Position numbers and translations under genes: made by a program. From contig JASKOT010000041.1 in the NCBI GenBank assembly GCA_032158125.1, forward strand, positions 62,001 through 126,000: DNA of 64,000 nucleotides. The letters run 5' to 3'. Of this stretch, positions 1 through 10,758 are shown piece after piece. Below the pieces are notes generated by a model. The model searched no databases. It was not told the DNA's origin and saw nothing but the letters and a program-made list of their open reading frames with translations. Within the stretch, counting starts at the first letter, position 1. The number at the start of each line of letters is the position of its first letter. Source of the DNA: Papiliotrema nemorosa (Eukaryota > Basidiomycota > Tremellomycetes > Tremellales > Rhynchogastremaceae).

Positions 1-451
1 TTCAACTCATCGGAATGACGGGCAGCAAGGTGTACGACTTGGAAGTATAAATGACCATCATGTATGTATGCATCAGGAAGATATGCCAGCCGGTGAGCCA
101 AACCCCCGGGGAGATTATCGGACGGACCTTTACCGGGGTACTGTTTTGGCGGACATTTGCGGCCTGTTTACAAGAGACAGTTGCGGACTAGAGCTGTGAA
201 GTCAGATTCTCCTGGCCAAAATCAGAACATGAGCGAGCGGTGCTATGTGAGGTATGCATTGGACGAGACTGGCAGATTTTTTCCGTTCCTTACTGATTGA
301 CCGACTAACTACTCGTGAAATGAAAGTGAAGAAACTTGACACTCGTTACATCCTTCCGTCCATCTTACCAAGACCCAAAAGAACCATTCAATGTCCATAC
401 TTCATCCTTGCTAAAAGTTCAACTCCGCAGCCATGCGCCCAAGACCTATTC
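1..451. other. no gene seen at left edge
   Basis: This stretch lies downstream of the L-arabinitol dehydrogenase stop codon. Short open frames here have no recognisable domain. It probably holds the 3' untranslated region and spacer. Confidence 0.4.
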
Positions 452-2056
452 CTAGTCCTGAATTTGAACTTTGATAGCTCCCTGCGAAGGGTCTGCGGCG
501 ACGTGGAAAGCGTCGACTGCGTCTTTGAGGGCGAATCGGTGGGTGACGAGTGGTTTGAGGTTTATCAGACCCCCAGCAACGAGTCGAAGGGCTTTAGGGT
601 ACTGTGTGTCAGCTTACTACTCCGGATCGTATCAAAGGTAGACGGCAGAGTGGAACATGTGGGATGTTACGAGCGGGGTGTCATGTTGCGATGCTAATGT
701 AGGGGTGAGGTAGAATAGAGCGACGTACTTGGTTGCAGTATCGGTATTGGAATTGAAGGTCAATCTCGTTGGCTGAGCAGTATCCGAATGGGTACTGACC
801 CATCAGCCTCATGTGCATTGTACTCTGTGCTGGGCAGCTTACCGCTTGTTCAGTCGGTCCTACACCAATCACAAACACCTTTCCACCGAAGGATACCGAC
901 TTTTCATCAGCTCTACGTCGAGAAATGCCAGGATGTGCTCACGTAGATGGCGGCCCGGATGGAACTTTCGAAACCTGTACACTCCAACGCAACCCTAGGC
1001 ATCATCCCCACTGCTTGTTTAATCTTCTCAGCGTTGGTCTCCGGGGAATCTTGTCGTTGGAGGAGGATAGTCCGGACTGTCGGAACGAGGGTTTTGGCGA
1101 ATTCAAGTCGGGATTCCACGAGGTCGGTGATGGCTATAGGGGTACATCCAGCCGCATGCGCAGCGAGGAGTGTGACGAGACCGATGGGTCCTGCTCCGCT
1201 GGATGTCAGCGGGTGTTCAGCGCGATCTCAACCCGCGTCAAGAGACGTACCAAATGACAATTGGGTCACCGAGGGAAACGCCAGCTCGCTCGATGCCCGC
1301 CAGAGCCACTGCCAAAGGCTCACATACTGATCCTTCCTCGTATGACACATTGTCGGGGAGTTTATGCAACCATCCAGCGGGATGAGCGTGGAATCGGGTA
1401 AGAGTACCGTGGTATGGCGGAGTAGAGAAGAATACCACCCGTGGGCCTGGATGTCAGCACAACCCAGGAATTGCCAGCTCAGCACTCCACTTACAAGCAT
1501 TGTATCGACCTGTTCGACAAGCATCACAATCGGGCATGGAGCATGGGACTCCAGCTTCGATAGCGACTCTATCTCCAACCTTGAAATTCTTGACATCCGG
1601 GCCAACCTCGATGATCTCTCCGGCAGACTCGTGTCCTGCTCCAGTGGTATCCCGCACAATCATGGTAGGGCCAATCTGTCCGTGTTTCCAGAAATGCACA
1701 TCGGACCTGCCTGTCAACGCCGCCTCTAGTCCTTTTCAGATGGCTCGCAGCGCTTTCGCTGCTTTCGCTGTGCCGCGCACGTTGGACCGTTGGACTTACC
1801 CGCAGATACCGGTCGCTCTTACATGCACCACACATTCCCCCGGACCAGCTTTCGGCACCGGTTTCTTGATCATGGTCACCTCGTGTTTCTCATTATAAGC
1901 ACACGCCAGATTGATCTTTCCATCTTCCAATGTGGATTTATCTGAAGAGGGGAGTACGGCGAATTCAGGATGGGTCAATACGACTTTGGGGTCGTAGTGA
2001 CGCTCATACTCTGAGAGGATGGGAGCTGGGACAACGGTACAGACTGCAGTGGCCAT
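452..2056 (-). CDS. L-arabinitol 4-dehydrogenase (zinc MDR family)
   Basis: NAD-dependent oxidation of L-arabinitol to L-xylulose in the fungal L-arabinose pathway; cytosolic. Six short introns split the gene; the first donor is after the GICG codons near 1800. In order the joined exons show: GICGSDVHFW with a catalytic zinc cysteine, GHESAGEI, a four-cysteine structural zinc loop ending [20 protein letters not shown], and then [11 protein letters not shown], the glycine-rich NAD fold with an acidic residue at the end of its second strand ([12 protein letters not shown]). [23 protein letters not shown] and [11 protein letters not shown] follow, ending GAIKVQIQD. The [17 protein letters not shown] segment and the x4 spacing in the zinc loop fit the fungal LadA type better than sorbitol or xylitol dehydrogenase, but substrate is inferred. 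The start is the ATG before TAVCTVVP; an upstream ATG in the same frame would add a stretch unlike the family. Confidence 0.88.
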
Positions 2057-2650
2057 TTTGCTGAGGAGGAGGGTAGTGAGTATGGGGAAAGAAAGGGAGG
2101 GATTGTGCTGTGGGCTGTTTATATAGTCTCTTTGATGCATAGGGACAGCCATGTACCCCTCCACAGGCATTTTCGGCGAGCAGAGCAGCCATGGGCAATG
2201 AGGAGAATCAAACCCTCCGACCACCGAAGAAACCCTCCGCGTCCGGTATTGTGCGGCATTCCAGACCAACCAGAGATGAAAAAGGTCCGCCTCGCCTGCC
2301 ACGTATAGTTCGTTTACGACGGGGCCCAACGACTCAGCTCGCGCAAGACTACCTGATTATTGATATCCACGTAGATCCCCGTCTGCATAGGTAGTTTGAT
2401 GCTCGGCATGTGCTTGACACAGTATCCGCTATCCCCCTATGGTGGCTTCGGCGGAGGTTATGGTCTTGATCTCTCGGATCCGAAGCATTTATCGAATTTG
2501 CTAACCACGTGACTGAGAGTGTGGGCTGGGCGGCGATACCCGCTTCATGACGTAACCAAGTCTTTCGCCACCCACTCGACGATCCCTCGCTCACACGACG
2601 GAGATTCAAGCAAATAATCTCATCTTTATCGTCAAGGCAACACCCTCACC
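2057..2650. promoter_or_regulatory. divergent promoter region
   Basis: About 590 bp separate the start of the L-arabinitol dehydrogenase gene (-) from the start of the small membrane protein gene (+). No coding segment is convincing here. Promoters of both genes must lie within it; no specific operator was recognised. Confidence 0.5.
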
Positions 2651-3241
2651 ATGTCCAAGCCGTCTTACGCAGCTGTAGCAGCATCGCCAACGAGCAATAC
2701 AAAGCAGAATCAGGCATCGCAATCGACTGAGCCCACCACGGACGCCCCACCGCCATGCAAGTCTTTCTCTTTGGGCTTCGCAACGCTGACGCAGCAGATA
2801 CCGGCCCATCTCAACTTCAACCTCAACCGCCTCGTGCACATTTCGCATCTCCACCTCAGACCTCTTTACATTCTCATCAATCCTACCAGTCAGCGAACAA
2901 TGTCGAAGGTCAACAAATACAAGAACAGGGGGGATGGACACCGCCTCCGAATCTCGCAGTGGCCAGATCGAGGGCTCAACGGAGGTTCTGGAGCGCTTTC
3001 ATCTGGGCATGGCTCATCTGGATCGCCATAGGGTAAGCAATCCCACCCTGTCGCTCGAGTCATCTATGAAGCACGGGCGCTGATGCGCGACAGCCTGGTG
3101 ATTGGTGGTGGAGTCACCGATGTCGAACGGAACCCACCGGGACGACACGGTCATTGGGGCAAACATGGACGATGGCACGATGATCAGACGATATACCCTA
3201 TCGCGACTGAGAACATCGACGTGCAATCAAAGGAAGCATGA
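2651..3241 (+). CDS. small single-pass membrane protein, unknown function
   Basis: I do not recognise the family. A consistent model is join(2651..2833, 2890..3032, 3094..3241), 157 residues, with introns of 56 and 61 nt at GT-AG sites. The protein starts MSKPSYAAVAASP, has a Ser/Thr/Gln-rich N-terminal half, then a tryptophan-rich membrane segment (FWSAFIWAWLIWIAIG running into LVIGGGV). The tail is polar with GRHGHWGKHGRWHDD. The splice at 2833/2890 was chosen because it joins the start frame to the membrane-segment frame; a tempting 34-nt intron at 2761-2794 does not keep that frame. The tail after the membrane segment is His/Arg/Asp-rich. Confidence 0.6.
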
Positions 3242-3710
3242 TGGAGATAGTTTCTCGACTTTATGATATGTTGTCTAACGATTTTCAGTGATATACACGT
3301 AATTCGGTTGTATGTATACCCATTATTCTCCTGGCCACTTTGAAAATGACCTCTCGACAGACCGATATTGACGAGGGTCTCTTTACTGAGCACCTGGAGG
3401 TGCACAGGCTTGCGGAATGAGGAAGGTCCAAGACTGGTGGAAGATGAGAGGGGTCAGAATGATGGGAAGTTGCGAGAAGTGGTGCGAAGCGGTAGATGGA
3501 TTCTGAAAGAAGAAGCAATATCAAGGGTGGTATCGGAGTTTTACCTATTTCGAACACGTTTCGTGAGATGGGCAAAGGATCCTCGAGGCAAAAATTGTTG
3601 TAGATCGAGACCGAGTTGTAGGATTCTCACAGAGCGAATTCTTTTCGCACTTCTCGTTGGATAAGCAATCGGAAGAAAAGATCGGCATACCAGCTCTCAT
3701 GCATAGCCCA
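3242..3710. other. spacer, nothing recognised
   Basis: The stretch lies between two convergent genes. A 96-codon minus-strand open frame at 3285-3575 shows no domain and is not called. Confidence 0.4.
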
Positions 3711-4847
3711 TCACCGACCAGTATATTTGTCTCCTAAAATCCTGGACAGCAGTCCCCCGCCCGACTTGTGCCAGCCTTTCGAACTGGAGCTGGTCTGTTC
3801 AGTGGCAATCGTGTTGGATTCATGTCCAGCGTCAGCGGGCTCGCTGGTGTCACGATTCTCAGTTGGACTGGATCCATGCTGATGTTCTTCGATCAACTTG
3901 TCGAGCGGAAAAGACATGCTCCATTGTGGTTCCGTGTTGCAGGAAACAGAGTCACAGATTGGACCCTGGATGGATCTCTGATGATCCTTCCAGATTTCTT
4001 GATACACGCCCCGTAACGCCGCATTGACCGTGAATTGAACATCGCCACTCGGGTCTTGTTTAAGATCCTCAAGGGCGAAGCGGACTTCGGATCGGTCTGA
4101 CTGCAGCAGCCGAGATGTAGCACTGTCAAGTTGATCCCGAAGGTTTTGCGGTACAGGACAGGTGAGTCCACAAGCGGTCCGGAGTCGAGGTTGAATGATC
4201 AAAGTGTCTCGCTCAGTGATTGGACCTTTTACATCTTGTTTTGGTACATTCTCCCGAGAGAGCAAGTCGTGCGACACGGTGACATTGCACGTATGTTTTC
4301 TGTCCAAGATCGGTCCCCAGCGTCGGGCATGGTCTTCGCTCCTGTACCGAGGATGATGGAGCGGCAGATACTGGGGGCCGGACGAGCTTGTATCGGTTTT
4401 CATGATCACTTCTTCCGGTAAGTCTGGGAACGACGTCTTGGGAAGTGTCTCTAGGGGCTTTGTGATGCTCTTGAGATTGAATCTCGAGTAATGGTCCACC
4501 ACTTTCCCAGCGACATAATCATCGATTGGCCTAGAGCTGCTCCCCGACTTTGCCTCAACGAAGGATGCTTTGGTGATTCCCGCCGACGCCATACCGCCGT
4601 AGACGTCTGATAGGAGCTGATCGATGCGGTCTTGACGAAGTCTGGCTTTGGTGCCGTCTTGTGTGAGGTAGTAGACTGGAATGTGAATGGTCACAATCTC
4701 AGTATCGTTCTTGTTGATCAATACACCTGCGAGCGCAGGCGAAAAGAGGCGAATGTCCGAAGTAATCCCTTTCTTCGAGTCTTGGGCAGTAGTCTGTGTC
4801 GAGCATTTAGTATAAGCCTCGAGACCATGTTCGTCAAGCAGCAGCAT
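3711..4847 (-). CDS. uncharacterised protein, paralogue A of an unknown family
   Basis: Intronless gene of 378 codons. I do not recognise the family. It is paralogous to the gene at 6758-7771. Shared blocks in the same order: a hydrophobic strand plus NK(N)D.ET(I/V)TI (here INKNDTEIVTIHIP), Y(L) with a Gln/Asn-Asp-Gln-Gly turn, (L)DR(I/L).(Q/E)L, a central KHTC block followed by a hydrophobic strand that includes a proline, and an Arg-Asp-rich helical region. The C-terminal 50 residues are Ser/Thr/Gly-rich and low in complexity. No signal peptide or membrane helix is visible. It is the last gene of a three-gene intronless block on this strand, 328 bp beyond the acyltransferase stop. The start is the first ATG; upstream sequence has no consistent coding extension. 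Confidence 0.75.
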   Translation of the reverse strand: MLLLDEHGLEAYTKCSTQTTAQDSKKGITSDIRLFSPALAGVLINKNDTEIVTIHIPVYYLTQDGTKARLRQDRIDQLLSDVYGGMASAGITKASFVEAKSGSSSRPIDDYVAGKVVDHYSRFNLKSITKPLETLPKTSFPDLPEEVIMKTDTSSSGPQYLPLHHPRYRSEDHARRWGPILDRKHTCNVTVSHDLLSRENVPKQDVKGPITERDTLIIQPRLRTACGLTCPVPQNLRDQLDSATSRLLQSDRSEVRFALEDLKQDPSGDVQFTVNAALRGVYQEIWKDHQRSIQGPICDSVSCNTEPQWSMSFPLDKLIEEHQHGSSPTENRDTSEPADAGHESNTIATEQTSSSSKGWHKSGGGLLSRILGDKYTGR

Positions 4848-5175
4848 TCGAAGTTACTAATGTCTGTAGTCAGGCACCCAAGCTGTGAAGATGGATGGAC
4901 ACGATTGTGGTAGTATGTTGGGATGAGTGTCAATCGAACAGTATTCGGCGCTGGATCCACTGTGCTATATATGCTGCGCTGTCATGTTGAGCGCGGTTGG
5001 AGAGGCCGCTCAGTCGACTCGTGAACAAAGGTATCTGTTCCATACATGTAGCAGAGAAGGAGAGGGGATGAAACCCAAAGGACGACGATACTGAGCGCGC
5101 ATGAGAAATCATCGTCAAGATAATAATACATCTTCTTCAAAACACCATTTGAAACGCTGATGCGGTGATCGACCT
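4848..5175. promoter_or_regulatory. spacer upstream of paralogue A
   Basis: The 328 bp between the acyltransferase stop and the start of paralogue A should carry the promoter of paralogue A. No specific site was recognised. Confidence 0.4.
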
Positions 5176-6573
5176 CTAGACTATTTGAGCAGCGGGTGCA
5201 TGAGCGCCGATGAGATCGGACCATTCCGTATCTTCGTCCAGAACAGCCCAAAGTGGATGGCTCAACGCTAGACACAGCTCGAGATCACCCTTGTCCTCCG
5301 GTGTCCCTTGTTGCTTGTTGGGCAAGAAGTATCCTAGACCATCCACCAGCGATATCGCCGTAAAAGGTGTCGAAGAGAGTATGGGTCGATGGCCGTCAAA
5401 CTGCGGGTACATGTTGAATCGACTCCATTGGCTCGTCATTACGCTTCCTGTACCGCCGGGGAATGTGAAGCGCAGCTTGGTCTTATCTTCCTGTGATTCG
5501 ATATATCGTGCAGAGTCCTCTACATCTTTAGGCGTGACGCTTCTCACCGAGTCGTGCAGTGTTCGAGCGATCTCAGACAGGGGCGCCGTGGAGGGTGCTT
5601 CGGGGGCAATGTTGAAATAAGGTGTCACAAGGCAATTGTTAATATACCTGTCTGATAAACCCAACAAGCGACGAACATTGACAGATGTAAGGTAGCACGG
5701 CGACCCAAGGGGTGAGATAGAGGGATCGTCTCGTCGCATTCGGACCCTAGCTCGATGTACTGCTTGAAGTATGAATGCGGACAAGGCGTCAAAAGCGGTA
5801 ATGGGATCGGCTGATTTTGCATCTTGAGCTCTCGCCTTGAGCTCCTTCAGGCGTCCAATTTCCAGATGGATGAACCTCCCAGTGGTTGGCGGTTGAGGGC
5901 CACTGGCCGACTCGGCTGTCTGAGGGTAAGGGTCGATCGTGTAGAACGATGATTGCGGCGTTGTATCAGATGCAGGTGCGAGATAAGGTCTTGGTGTTTC
6001 TTCTACCTGAGAGATATGATCCGGGTCGTTGTACACGTTGGCCAGATCTTGCAGAAACTGGAATACCCCGACAGCGTCGCAGACCTTGTGCGAGACGCGT
6101 ATCCCCATAGATACACCTCCACAAGCAAATGTCGTATGCTGTACCGACAAGATGGGCTCTTCGGTAGCGTTGGCCATGTCGAATGGTGCTAGCAGATCGT
6201 TTCCCTCGTTCCCGAAATGTGACAGGGTTAAATCCGCTGCCGAGGGAAGATTCGATAAGTATAAAGTTGATTCGGCAGTCAGGAAAGTTGCGCCCGCGTC
6301 GAGGTTGTAGACTTGAAAACCCCCGTCTTTCTGCTGTACCAAACGGCCGAGAAGAGGAGGGTACTTGCCTAGTGCAAGCTTCAGAGCTTCTTTGAGCCTA
6401 TCGGGACAGATGATGGGGTCTCGGCCGCTTTTGGAAGGGCCAAAGACGAGTATAATGGCGATAGGGATGAAATGCGGGACGGGCTGATCGAGCGGTCCGA
6501 GGATGGGTTTTTCGACTATCGGCATGGAGTCGGGTCGGACGATCTCTGTCGAATGAACTTTAACATGCGACAT
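5176..6573 (-). CDS. BAHD/trichothecene-acetyltransferase-like acyltransferase
   Basis: Transferase-family enzyme expected to move an acyl group from acyl-CoA to an alcohol or amine; substrate unknown. The catalytic HxxxD motif is present as SHKVCDA. Family landmarks: an N-terminal LGPLDQPVPHF-like segment, LALGKYPPLLGRLV, ADPITAFDALSAFI in the middle, and a late WSRFNMYPQFDGHRP where the family normally has a DFGWG structural motif; here that motif is degenerate. The frame is open back to 6690, but the ATG at 6573 (MSHVKVHSTEI) gives the usual family start and leaves room for a promoter. The gene is intronless, unlike most genes in the window, and sits between the two paralogues of an unknown family on the same strand. 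No signal peptide, so probably cytosolic. Confidence 0.78.
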   Translation of the reverse strand: MSHVKVHSTEIVRPDSMPIVEKPILGPLDQPVPHFIPIAIILVFGPSKSGRDPIICPDRLKEALKLALGKYPPLLGRLVQQKDGGFQVYNLDAGATFLTAESTLYLSNLPSAADLTLSHFGNEGNDLLAPFDMANATEEPILSVQHTTFACGGVSMGIRVSHKVCDAVGVFQFLQDLANVYNDPDHISQVEETPRPYLAPASDTTPQSSFYTIDPYPQTAESASGPQPPTTGRFIHLEIGRLKELKARAQDAKSADPITAFDALSAFILQAVHRARVRMRRDDPSISPLGSPCYLTSVNVRRLLGLSDRYINNCLVTPYFNIAPEAPSTAPLSEIARTLHDSVRSVTPKDVEDSARYIESQEDKTKLRFTFPGGTGSVMTSQWSRFNMYPQFDGHRPILSSTPFTAISLVDGLGYFLPNKQQGTPEDKGDLELCLALSHPLWAVLDEDTEWSDLIGAHAPAAQIV

Positions 6574-6757
6574 GCTGGTCGAGGTTGTTGTACAGTGAAC
6601 AAGAACTGGACCTTTCGGATTGATATATAGTCGGGGGGTGGAGATGGGGTCGGGTTCCGACTCGACCATCATCACTCGGCGGCAATCCACGGCGGCTCAT
6701 CTCGTATCTCGGATCCGATCTTATACACCATGTACACAACCCCCTACTCATTCACTG

Positions 6758-7771
6758 TCAGGCAAGACTGGCCTTACTCATGCACTGTGCTGAAAAGGCC
6801 GACTTCTTTTCACGTTCCAGATCCTCCTTCACACGAGCTAGCATTACAGCAAACATTGGGCTCGACATTTCCTCCCAATCCTTGTCTGTTCTCAGAGGAT
6901 GAAAGGCTTCGCAGTGTGGCCCGTTGGTCGTCTCGTACAGAGATGACAGAGTCTTCTCACTCAACAGTTTCAATTTCTCCTTCAGCATCGTCGAGGTTCG
7001 GGCTACTTTGTCCCCTGCCGTCGACGAGTCGAAATCTTGTTGGGAGGAAGCAACGATCTGCGACGCTTCTTCCGCAAAGCGATCTCGCTGCTCATCAGAC
7101 AGGTAAGCCCAGATAGGTGCAAGCGGTGATCTACAGCCTATGACTTCTGGCTTCAGACGAAGAGTAACGCAGCCGGAATGGGAGTCGGGATAAAGTTCGC
7201 CTAAGTAGTCTGAGGCTTTCAATACGCACGTATGCTTCTGGATTGTGCTCGAGACTGTGGCTTCGATCGGAGAATCAAATGTCGAGCCTTCTGCGACCAT
7301 TGGAGAGCAAATCAGGCAACCCTCTATGGTGACCGTCCGATGAGCGTAGCTTTTGCAAATAGGAAAGTCAGCACCCTTGTATGGTCCAGGGGCGTCGAGA
7401 ATCGTCTTGTCATTGAGCGCCGAGAAGTAATCTTTGGCTGTGTCGAGGATGTAGTTCTGAAGTGCTCTGCCCTGTCCGAACAATTCTCCATAGTGAGCAA
7501 CATTGTCCATGGTCTTCTCGTCTCTGTGACTCTCAGACCAGTCCATGAAGACCTTGGAAGCCAGCTCGCTCAGTCTGTCCAAAGGCACATGGCATATTTC
7601 CCCTTGGTCGTTGAGATACACCGATGGAAGTGAGATTGTGAGCGTCTCGACGTCTTTGTTGGAAAGAACGATCGGCAGACCAAAGTCCAGTGGGAGCAGC
7701 CTTGACCAAATGGTGTCGCTCTCATGTTTAGAGGTCTGATGGTAGTTCGAGGAATCTTCGGTGTCTGACAT
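6758..7771 (-). CDS. uncharacterised protein, paralogue B of an unknown family
   Basis: Intronless gene of 337 codons, related to the gene at 3711-4847. Comparable blocks are VLSNKDVETLTISLP, YLNDQGE, LDRLSELASKVF, a DTAKDYFSAL helix, the KHTC block and a helical C-terminal half rich in Lys and Glu. It lacks the Ser/Gly-rich tail of paralogue A. No signal peptide, membrane helix or catalytic motif is evident, so function is unknown. The ATG start is followed by an acidic, polar leader before the first conserved strand. Its stop codon is 184 bp from the acyltransferase start, so the three genes form a compact same-strand block. Confidence 0.75.
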   Translation of the reverse strand: MSDTEDSSNYHQTSKHESDTIWSRLLPLDFGLPIVLSNKDVETLTISLPSVYLNDQGEICHVPLDRLSELASKVFMDWSESHRDEKTMDNVAHYGELFGQGRALQNYILDTAKDYFSALNDKTILDAPGPYKGADFPICKSYAHRTVTIEGCLICSPMVAEGSTFDSPIEATVSSTIQKHTCVLKASDYLGELYPDSHSGCVTLRLKPEVIGCRSPLAPIWAYLSDEQRDRFAEEASQIVASSQQDFDSSTAGDKVARTSTMLKEKLKLLSEKTLSSLYETTNGPHCEAFHPLRTDKDWEEMSSPMFAVMLARVKEDLEREKKSAFSAQCMSKASLA

Positions 7772-8377
7772 AGTCGATACTGTGTAGGTGGTGGGTCACA
7801 GAGAAACAGAGAGAACTTTGTGCTGCGTCGTTGTAAGCTCACCTAGAAGTCCGAGCCTCTTGATGAGGAATTCAAGCACGGGGTGGAAGAGACAAAAGAT
7901 GTCAATATGCGAAGCCTGAGCTACGGACGCGTTTTGCCGAAAAGCTTCAAGGTAGACATTGCTTGATGTCATGCATCCTTTATCATGCTACACAAGAGGC
8001 TGTGTATTACTAAGGCGTGTAAGCTGAAAATAATTGGATATGCCTCGTTCGAACAGAGGGTCGTCCCGAGGAGGATCGAGCGGAGCAATTCTACTCCGGG
8101 GGGGTTTCACCAATGAACAAGTCATTTCGAAAGTGGTCGAGTATCAATCCTTTCACCTCTCGCATGAGTCCTGAAGCCTTGACCTATGAGCGGGGAAGGT
8201 TCTACGTCGGACCAGTGAGCATTACGCCCAGCCCTTGCTCTTCGATCGCGCTAAGCTTAGAATGGGTTTCCTCGCTTTGCAGGTTCCGCGACCGGAGTCT
8301 ATCTAGCGGACACTGTTCGCACACAAGTTTCTCCCGCTGAGCATCCCTCAAACAACCAAGACATCGACGATGCTTTC
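7772..8377. promoter_or_regulatory. divergent promoter region with an unresolved 5' exon
   Basis: The stretch between paralogue B (-) and the regulator-like gene (+). The coding frame of the regulator is open upstream to an AG acceptor at 8281-8282, so an extra 5' exon is likely. One possible donor (8141, after an ATG at 8113) would fit the phase but gives a 142-nt intron. No Zn2Cys6 cysteine pattern occurs in any plus frame here. Confidence 0.4.
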
Positions 8378-10325
8378 ATGAACCGCAACAATGACCTCGA
8401 GCCCCGGAAAGACGAAGTCTCCTCGTACTCTCATTTCACCCTCCGTGCATCCGATCTCAAACCGCATACGAAGATCCGTCAGTGCATCGAAAACTACTTT
8501 CGACTCTGGCACCCCCTTTTCCCCTTTCTCGACGGAGCATATGTGATCGACTCGTTTGATAATGCTGTGGCCCTTGCACAGCTGGACGAAGCGGTCAGTA
8601 TGTCCTTCGCTCCAGAGACGTCGACTGCACCACAGGCTCGAGCCAATCGACCTGCTTTTGACGGATTAAAGGAGGAAGAAGGATTGATCCTGAGCGCGAT
8701 CATCAAGGCGGTGGTATCTATCGGAGCGATGGGGCTATCGCAAGAGGAGAAGCTGGGATTGCCCTTGTTGTTTTCAACAACCCAGGTGACGATGTTGGGT
8801 CATTTTATCGTCGGGGCAAGCGAGAATTCCAGCGTGAGCGATCTGCTTGCGATCCAGGCGTTACTCGGGATAGAACTCTACCTCTACCTTTCGCGTCTCA
8901 TGCGTCCCGCTATGCACCTCTCAGGTGTGCTTGCAAGTGAGTTGACCGATGCATATGTGAGGATGGCTGATCATCCAGAGTTGGCGTTTGAAGCAGGACT
9001 TCATCGGTGCCCAGAACGATATACCAGCACCTTCACCCTACCTGCTGATCGACAACTCCGCAAACGAGTCTTCTACTCTCTCTATGTGCTCGATCGGATC
9101 CTCACGGCGGAGTTTGGGGTACCCATTATGTTGCATGACAGCGACGTAGATACTTGCGTTCCAGGGGGTATCGAGAGGCATACGGGCGGAGATTCGACAC
9201 CGGATCATCCCGCTAGAACACCTACAGACTCACTGAGGGAGTCTGCCACGTCTGGACGCACACCAAAACGACGACGAATCGAAGGTGATCCATCAGGTGG
9301 TCAATCGATAGAGTCTGTGACTGCGCAGCTGCCGGTCCAGGTTGATTCGGGAGCAGAGGAAAGGAGGCTCTTGACCCTCTACTCTCTTGTCGGCGTCGCA
9401 AGGCTTGGGGGCAGGGCAATGGAGGTATTCAACAAATCCATCCACCATCGAGCGCTCAGCAGTGAGTGGTATTATCGACTAGACTCGACTCTTGCTGATA
9501 TCCACAGCTGAAGAGACGCTGAGACTTCGGACAGATCTGGAGAGCTGGTGGAATGGCATGACTCTGGAACCCGAGGATGACGAAGAAGTACATTCATTAC
9601 CAACACCAGAGGCGAGCACAGCTTATATTTCAGGATGTTCCGCCAGACCCTCGCTCGCGGTACTCTACCCTTTTCACCTGTCTGTACCACCAACACATCA
9701 TGTCGCTTTGCCGACCCGCTCTGTCTCTAACACCAGCTAGAATGGAGCATGCGCATGCGTTACAAACAGCAGTGACTTCCGCTCGAGCCATCTGCAATCT
9801 TCTACACCGCGAGCTCTCGTCCACGAAGCGGTTCGAGCTCTTTTGGCCAGGATACGTCGATATGGTGTTCTTCGCTGCGCTAATTCTGGTACATGGCTCG
9901 AATCGACAGAGATATCAAGAGGGAGGGTGGGTAGGGTCCCTCATGAGTAAAGATCCGCGCTGATACTCAGGGAGCTGAATAGATCAAAGACTGCCTTGAA
10001 TCGAGCTGGAAAGATTTTGGAGCGTCTCTCCGATAGATGGTCAAACCTTGGCTCCTTCAAAAGGATCATACACACTCTCACGGCATCTCCACCTGCACGA
10101 CCAACCGATCCGACGCCAATCCTGGATCCTGAAAATATCAGCGGGGCGAGGAGCATGGGTGTGCCGGTTACGGGAGAAACGGGCTGGACGAGCGGCTTGA
10201 ATGAAGGCGCAGTCGAGAGCTTATTTACCACTGATTTTTCGTTTGATTTCGAGTCGTTCGGGATCAATCCAGACTCGTTATGGGCCTTTCATACATCCAT
10301 ACCTGGTTCCCCTAACTTTGCCTGA
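8378..10325 (+). CDS. fungal-specific transcription factor domain protein without visible zinc cluster
   Basis: Resembles the middle homology region of Zn2Cys6 regulators: a helix with FRLWHPLFPFLDGAY, a long helical stretch, and LRKRVFYSLYVLDRILTAEFGVP, equivalent to the usual RRR-FW-LY-DR block. It ends in an acidic, Phe-rich tail (FTTDFSFDFESFG) that could be an activation region. Introns run about 9450-9507, 9588-9633 and 9930-9970; the 46-nt intron 9588-9633 shifts the frame into FTCLYHQHIMSLCRPAL. The frame extends upstream to 8283, so the annotated ATG is the first certain one, not necessarily the true start. No cysteine cluster is encoded in reach, so DNA binding is unproven. It faces away from the intronless block and could regulate it, which is inference. 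Confidence 0.68.
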
Positions 10326-10758
10326 TGTATGAGCATGAACCACGCGTCTAGCTTTGCAAGCAGGAGTATGATGGTCGAGACAGTCGACTTGTAGTACAGT
10401 ACGCTCATCAAGACCTGGGTCCATGTCTGGCAGCATGTGACCGACTCACTACTGAGCCATGTTCTCTGGTTTGTCGCAGCTCCTAGATATCCGACTGAAC
10501 GCCAAGATATCTCGGGTCAACCCATTTTCAAAAGTCAGAACGGATTCTTCTTGGTGCTGATCGTCAGGCACTTAAGCGGGCAAGCTGACGCGTTCGAGCA
10601 AGACAGAGGACTTGTCTTGAGACCTCGGCATTGCATCGCTTCATGGAAATGTCTCAATACATGCACGAACGAAAAACTGGACATACGCCCTAAAGTCTAC
10701 ATAATCGGAAGGCTCACCCACAGCTGATGCTGCTATGAGTCAATGCGCGCCTTATGGC
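10326..10758. other. spacer between convergent genes
   Basis: This region holds the 3' ends of the regulator-like gene and the tartrate dehydrogenase gene. An unremarkable 96-codon open frame at 10437-10727 is not called. Confidence 0.4.

Noticed and set aside
2761..2794. 34-nt intron candidate in the small membrane-protein gene
   Set aside because: Removing it leads into a frame that lacks the membrane segment; the intron at 2834-2889 keeps it.
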